In this document: piece after piece, positions 5,005-8,024 of the stretch
Layout: every line of letters begins with the position of its first letter
Position numbering within the stretch: the first letter of the stretch is position 1
Assembly: GCA_011064865.1 (NCBI GenBank)
Contig: JAAKFX010000072.1
Location: 1 to 8,024, forward strand
Reading direction: 5' to 3'
From: Candidatus Anoxychlamydiales bacterium
Lineage (GTDB): Bacteria > Chlamydiota > Chlamydiia > Chlamydiales > SM23-39
Length of the DNA stretch: 8,024 nucleotides
Program-made: the position numbers and the translations under genes
The notes under the pieces: generated by a model
Told to the model about the DNA's origin: nothing
The model's database searches: none
The model's input: the letters and a program-made list of their open reading frames with translations, nothing else

Positions 5005-6396
5005 CTATATCTCAGGTCTAAAATTCTCATTTAAAGTATTTAATATATTATCAACACTAATTCTTTTTTGCTCCATAGAATCTCTGTCTCTTATCGTCAC
5101 AGTAGAATCTTCTATAGTTTGATAATCTATCGTTATACAATATGGTGTTCCAAGCTCATCTTGTCTTCTGTATCTTCTCCCAATCGCACCTGTCTCATCA
5201 TATTCAGCTACAAAGAGATTTTTTATCATATCAAAGATCTTTTTAGATAAATTAGTAAGCTCAGGTTTTTTCATCAAAGGAAAAATTGCAACTTTTACAG
5301 GAGCAATATTTTTTGAAAACCTTAAAACTACTCGGCTCTCACCATTTTTTAGCTCCTCTACTCTATAAGCATCACAAAGAAGTGCTAAAATAGTTCTATC
5401 TAATCCAAAAGTTGGCTCTATAACATGAGGAATAAATCTTTTGTTATTTACATTGTCGATAAACTCTTGAGATACTTTTGAGAGTTTTTGATGTTGAGAT
5501 AGATCAAAATTTGTTCTATATGCCAAGCCATATAACTCATTTGTTCCAAATGGAAAATCATAAGTTATATCTACGGTTCTTTTAGAGTAGTGAGATAGTT
5601 TCTCTTTAGCATGCTCGGCATCTTTTAATTTTTTTGAATCAAGCCCTATCATCTCACACCACTTTTTCATATCAATTAGCCAGCTATCAAAATTTTCTTG
5701 CCATGTGTTTTGTTCAATGAAATATTCAATCTCCATTTGCTCAAATTCAATTAATCTAAAAATAAAATTTCCAGGAGTTATCTCATTTCTAAAAGCCTTC
5801 CCAATTTGCGCTATTCCAAATGGAATTTTCACTCTCATCGTATCGATAACATTTTTGTAGTCTAAAAATATTGATTGAGCCGTCTCCGGTCTGAGATATG
5901 ATATGTTATTCTCTAAATCAGTTTTGCTCATCTCAGTTTTGAACATCAAATTAAAATGACGAGCTTTTGTAAAATTTTTACTTTCGCATTTTGGGCATTT
6001 TATATTTTTATCATCTAATATTTTTGTCAGCTCTTCTAAAGATAGCCCCTCTACATCTTCATTTGCTTGATCTTCTATTAACTTATCTATTCTAAATCGA
6101 GATTTACACTCTTTGCAGTCTATCAAAGCATCATTAAACCCTTCTATATGACCAGATGCTTCCCACGTTTTTGGATGCAAAAGTATTGGCCCATCAATTC
6201 CGACAATATCTTTTCGAGATTGTACAAAAAATTTCCACCAAAGGTTTTTTATATTATTTTTTAGCTCTACCCCATATGGCCCATAAGAATATGTATTTGC
6301 AAAACCACCATAAATCTCCGATCCAGGATATATAAAACCCCTTCTTTTACATACAGCTACTATCGGCTTTAATGGATCCTCTATCTTTTTTTTCAT
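5005..6396 (-). CDS. glyS: Glycine-tRNA ligase, homodimeric alpha2 type
   Basis: Class II aminoacyl-tRNA synthetase that activates glycine with ATP and charges tRNA-Gly in the cytoplasm. From the ATG at 6396 it has 463 residues, the size of compact bacterial alpha2 enzymes. Visible: the N-terminal RRGFIYPGSEIYGG, typical of the family; two CxxC pairs (about 94/97 and 134/137) that may bind zinc; RPETAQ (about 169-174); motif 2 with FRNE (202-205) followed by FEQMEIEYF; motif 3 with GLDR (331-334); and a C-terminal anticodon-binding domain with GRRYRRQDELGTPYC. An in-frame ATG at 6432 would add 12 residues (CISRDKRFLYI plus Met). It is rejected because it overlaps the -10 box, whereas 6396 has AAAAGG upstream and begins at MKKKIEDPLKPI. 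The tRNA-Asn fragment begins 9 nt after the stop. Confidence 0.97.
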   Translation of the reverse strand: MKKKIEDPLKPIVAVCKRRGFIYPGSEIYGGFANTYSYGPYGVELKNNIKNLWWKFFVQSRKDIVGIDGPILLHPKTWEASGHIEGFNDALIDCKECKSRFRIDKLIEDQANEDVEGLSLEELTKILDDKNIKCPKCESKNFTKARHFNLMFKTEMSKTDLENNISYLRPETAQSIFLDYKNVIDTMRVKIPFGIAQIGKAFRNEITPGNFIFRLIEFEQMEIEYFIEQNTWQENFDSWLIDMKKWCEMIGLDSKKLKDAEHAKEKLSHYSKRTVDITYDFPFGTNELYGLAYRTNFDLSQHQKLSKVSQEFIDNVNNKRFIPHVIEPTFGLDRTILALLCDAYRVEELKNGESRVVLRFSKNIAPVKVAIFPLMKKPELTNLSKKIFDMIKNLFVAEYDETGAIGRRYRRQDELGTPYCITIDYQTIEDSTVTIRDRDSMEQKRISVDNILNTLNENFRPEI

Positions 6397-6432
6397 GATA
6401 TATAAAAACCTTTTGTCTCTTGAAATACACAT

Positions 6433-6459
6433 ATTATATCTATTTGAAGTTTATCTCAA
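6433..6459 (-). promoter_or_regulatory. Candidate glyS promoter
   Basis: On the minus strand TTGAGA (6459-6454) and a perfect TATAAT (6438-6433) are separated by 15 nt, slightly short of the optimum. Transcription would start near 6426, giving a leader of about 30 nt to the ATG at 6396. No T-box-like leader can fit in this space. Confidence 0.5.
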
Positions 6460-6531
6460 TTATAAGTTTTACCCCTTCTTGTTGCTTTATTTTTTCTAAA
6501 TCATTATTTTGAAGCCAAATGGAGATTTTTA

Positions 6532-7314
6532 ATGACAGATGAAAATCTAGATAAGCCTCTTGTTTCAATAGTTGTCATGCTTAGAGATTTTTTTCATTTA
6601 GCGAATCTCACCTTGAAAAGTATAACTGATCAAACCGAATCATCTTACGAAATTATAGTGATCTCTGCATCTAGAGCTAAAAGAGATCTTGTCATGATTA
6701 AACCCTTTATGGATAAGATAAAAAAGTTAGAATTTGTCCAAGAGGAAGATCTTCCCATTTTAATGAATAAAGCTATAGAGCTATCTCAAGGTAAATATAT
6801 TCACTATCTGTTTTCTGGTGATACTTATGTATCTAAATATGTCATGAACTATTTAAAAGATCTCATAGAAGAAAAAAAATATCCCGAGTTTATCTCATGC
6901 GCTTTTTTAAGACGTGATGAATATTCAAATCCTGAGGCTATAAATTTTTCTTTTGATTATTTCAAAAGAGGTAAAATTCCAATGAATATTCAATCTTGCT
7001 GGTTTTTAATAGATACTATTAAAACACTCAAATATTTCGATACCAAATACAAAATCAAACCCGGTTTTGATATGATCTGTAAAATCTTTTTGAAAAAAGA
7101 TAAAAAAGTAATCTTTTCAAATAGAGTTTTAACAGATTATCAGTTTAAAAAAATACCCTCTAAATTAGTCCTCCTTAGAACCTATGAAAATTTAAAAATA
7201 ATTTATAACAATTTTGGTCTTGTTAAAACCATCTCTTGGTGGGCCATTCACGATCATTTCAGAATGTTAAAACTCTTTATGCTTACTTTAAAAAGAGCTT
7301 TTTGGAATCCTTAA
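6532..7314 (+). CDS. Family 2 glycosyltransferase
   Basis: A 260-residue single-domain glycosyltransferase of the GT-A fold, expected to move a sugar from a nucleotide-sugar onto a lipid- or polysaccharide-linked acceptor at the inner face of the cytoplasmic membrane. The N-terminus PLVSIVVMLRDFFHLANLTLKS (about 9-30) is the usual first strand and helix of GT2 enzymes. EIIVIS (40-45) is the second strand. LMNKAIELSQGKYIHYLFSGD (77-97) is the nucleotide-binding region ending in SGD, an accepted variant of the metal-binding DxD site. KPGFDMICKI (about 176-185) sits where the catalytic-base region is expected. There is no clear membrane span; the C-terminus is basic and aromatic and may lie on the membrane. 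GGAGA at 6521-6525 fixes the start. It is divergent from glyS with no partner glycan genes visible, so the acceptor is unknown. Confidence 0.88.
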   Translation: MTDENLDKPLVSIVVMLRDFFHLANLTLKSITDQTESSYEIIVISASRAKRDLVMIKPFMDKIKKLEFVQEEDLPILMNKAIELSQGKYIHYLFSGDTYVSKYVMNYLKDLIEEKKYPEFISCAFLRRDEYSNPEAINFSFDYFKRGKIPMNIQSCWFLIDTIKTLKYFDTKYKIKPGFDMICKIFLKKDKKVIFSNRVLTDYQFKKIPSKLVLLRTYENLKIIYNNFGLVKTISWWAIHDHFRMLKLFMLTLKRAFWNP

Positions 7315-7419
7315 ACTATTAATTATGATTATATGTAATGTAATTATAATTTTATGTCTTTTTTAATTACCTCTAATTCTGTATTATTTTTAGTAAATTT
7401 AATAATAAAGATAAATTAA
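7315..7419. other. A/T-rich spacer with no recognisable gene
   Basis: This 105-nt gap is almost pure A/T. It contains AT-only inverted repeats around 7321-7352 and a TATAAT at 7345-7350, which could serve the following gene. No good -35 box, GC-rich terminator stem or small gene was found. Confidence 0.4.
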
Positions 7420-7938
7420 ATGGCTTCAGGAATTTCATTTTCACAATTTTCAATATCTAAGGACCCTTTACAAGAAGTTCAAGACTCAAAACAGAATATG
7501 ATTTCTTTAGCAAATAAAGCTCAAAAATTAATAAAATTTTCTTTTGATCAAGTGAGATTGTTAGATGAAATAGTTATGGATCCAAATATAGAAAGTCTTC
7601 CATTTTTTTTTTCCTCTTCAATGGGAATAAAAGGTAATTTGTTTAAACTTATTCAAAACATAAACGAGTTAGTAGAAAAGATTATTTTCTTTAACGAAGT
7701 TTTATCTCAAATAGAAAAAAAGATATATTCATCGGATAACGTGTGTTTTATCCTCTGTTATAAAAATCGAATTGATCACATAAATATTAAAAGTTGTTTT
7801 ATAGAGGATAAGTTAATCTCTCTAGACTGTGCATTATTAGTAACAACTATGACTACTATCGATTTATTAACACCTGTTGCAAAAGATAGGTTTAATGAAA
7901 TAACAATGTTAGAAAATTTTGAGCTTCGATCAATATAA
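7420..7938 (+). CDS. Hypothetical 172-residue protein
   Basis: I do not recognise the family. The product begins MASGISFSQFSISKDP and is then largely helical: about 19-52 and 72-101 read as amphipathic helices that could form coiled coils (QNMISLANKAQKLIKF and LFKLIQNINELVEKIIFF). The last 70 residues look more mixed, with FILCYKN and LDCALLVTTMTTIDLL as likely strands and three cysteines. There is no cleavable signal peptide or clear membrane segment. The Ser/Thr-rich, Gly-poor start followed by helices would fit a secreted effector or chaperone-associated protein of a host-associated bacterium, but that is speculation. No good ribosome site precedes the ATG. A 7-bp A/T hairpin (7931-7937 with 7946-7952) overlaps the stop codon without a T run. 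Confidence 0.65.
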   Translation: MASGISFSQFSISKDPLQEVQDSKQNMISLANKAQKLIKFSFDQVRLLDEIVMDPNIESLPFFFSSSMGIKGNLFKLIQNINELVEKIIFFNEVLSQIEKKIYSSDNVCFILCYKNRIDHINIKSCFIEDKLISLDCALLVTTMTTIDLLTPVAKDRFNEITMLENFELRSI

Positions 7939-8024
7939 AAAAAAATATATTGGTAAATCATATTTTAGAATAAATAAAAATAATTAATTTCTGTCCTTTA
8001 ATAAAGTGTTTTAATTAATATTCG

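Noticed and set aside
4948..5030. A complete tRNA-Asn extending into the glyS 3' end
   Set aside because: The bases at the acceptor position read TAGACCT, which cannot pair with ACCCGGA, and no D-arm forms.
6397..6432. Upstream in-frame start of glyS at 6432
   Set aside because: That ATG lies next to the predicted -10 box, upstream of the likely transcript start, and the added residues do not resemble GlyRS N-termini.

Overview
The window is strongly AT-rich DNA carrying a bacterial housekeeping backbone interrupted by an accessory insert. The backbone reads: 5' end of mutS (minus, cut by the window edge), dnaG (plus, divergent from mutS), then about 3 kb further on a glycyl-tRNA synthetase gene (minus), a family-2 glycosyltransferase gene (plus, divergent), and an orphan 172-residue gene (plus). 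From memory, mutS, dnaG and a glycyl-tRNA synthetase gene lie close together in Chlamydia. Together with the DnaG N-terminal sequence and the low GC, this points to a member of the Chlamydiae outside the classical Chlamydiaceae. That assignment is an inference; another AT-rich intracellular bacterium is possible. One point stands out: Chlamydia has a long fused alpha-beta GlyRS, whereas the enzyme here is the short homodimeric alpha2 type.

The stretch 2045-5004, between dnaG and glyS, is accessory. It holds: (a) a 209-residue protein with one membrane-like segment, behind a near-consensus promoter whose spacer contains a perfect palindrome; (b) a 126-bp MITE-like element (2804-2929) with long imperfect terminal inverted repeats of the IS5/IS903 type, framed by a perfect 9-bp target duplication; (c) a patch of clearly higher GC (about 3140-3300) with broken reading frames, followed by a doubtful small gene; (d) a minus-strand pair made of a small lysine-rich protein with a hydrophobic N-terminus and a Bro-N/antirepressor-like protein; (e) a 48-nt 3' fragment of a tRNA-Asn gene beginning 9 nt past the glyS stop codon. 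A 14-nt piece of the tRNA anticodon region recurs in direct orientation at 3024-3037. The Bro-N pair may therefore sit in a small integrated element of about 2 kb whose attachment site was the tRNA-Asn anticodon arm.

Functionally, the backbone genes serve mismatch repair (MutS), replication priming (DnaG), glycine charging (GlyS) and envelope glycosylation (the glycosyltransferase). They are not an obvious single operon: the strands alternate and most neighbours are divergent or convergent. No CRISPR array, rRNA or complete tRNA was found, and no integrase or full transposase gene. The best candidates for something undescribed are the tRNA-bounded Bro-N module, the MITE, and the self-contained promoter-operator of the 209-residue gene.
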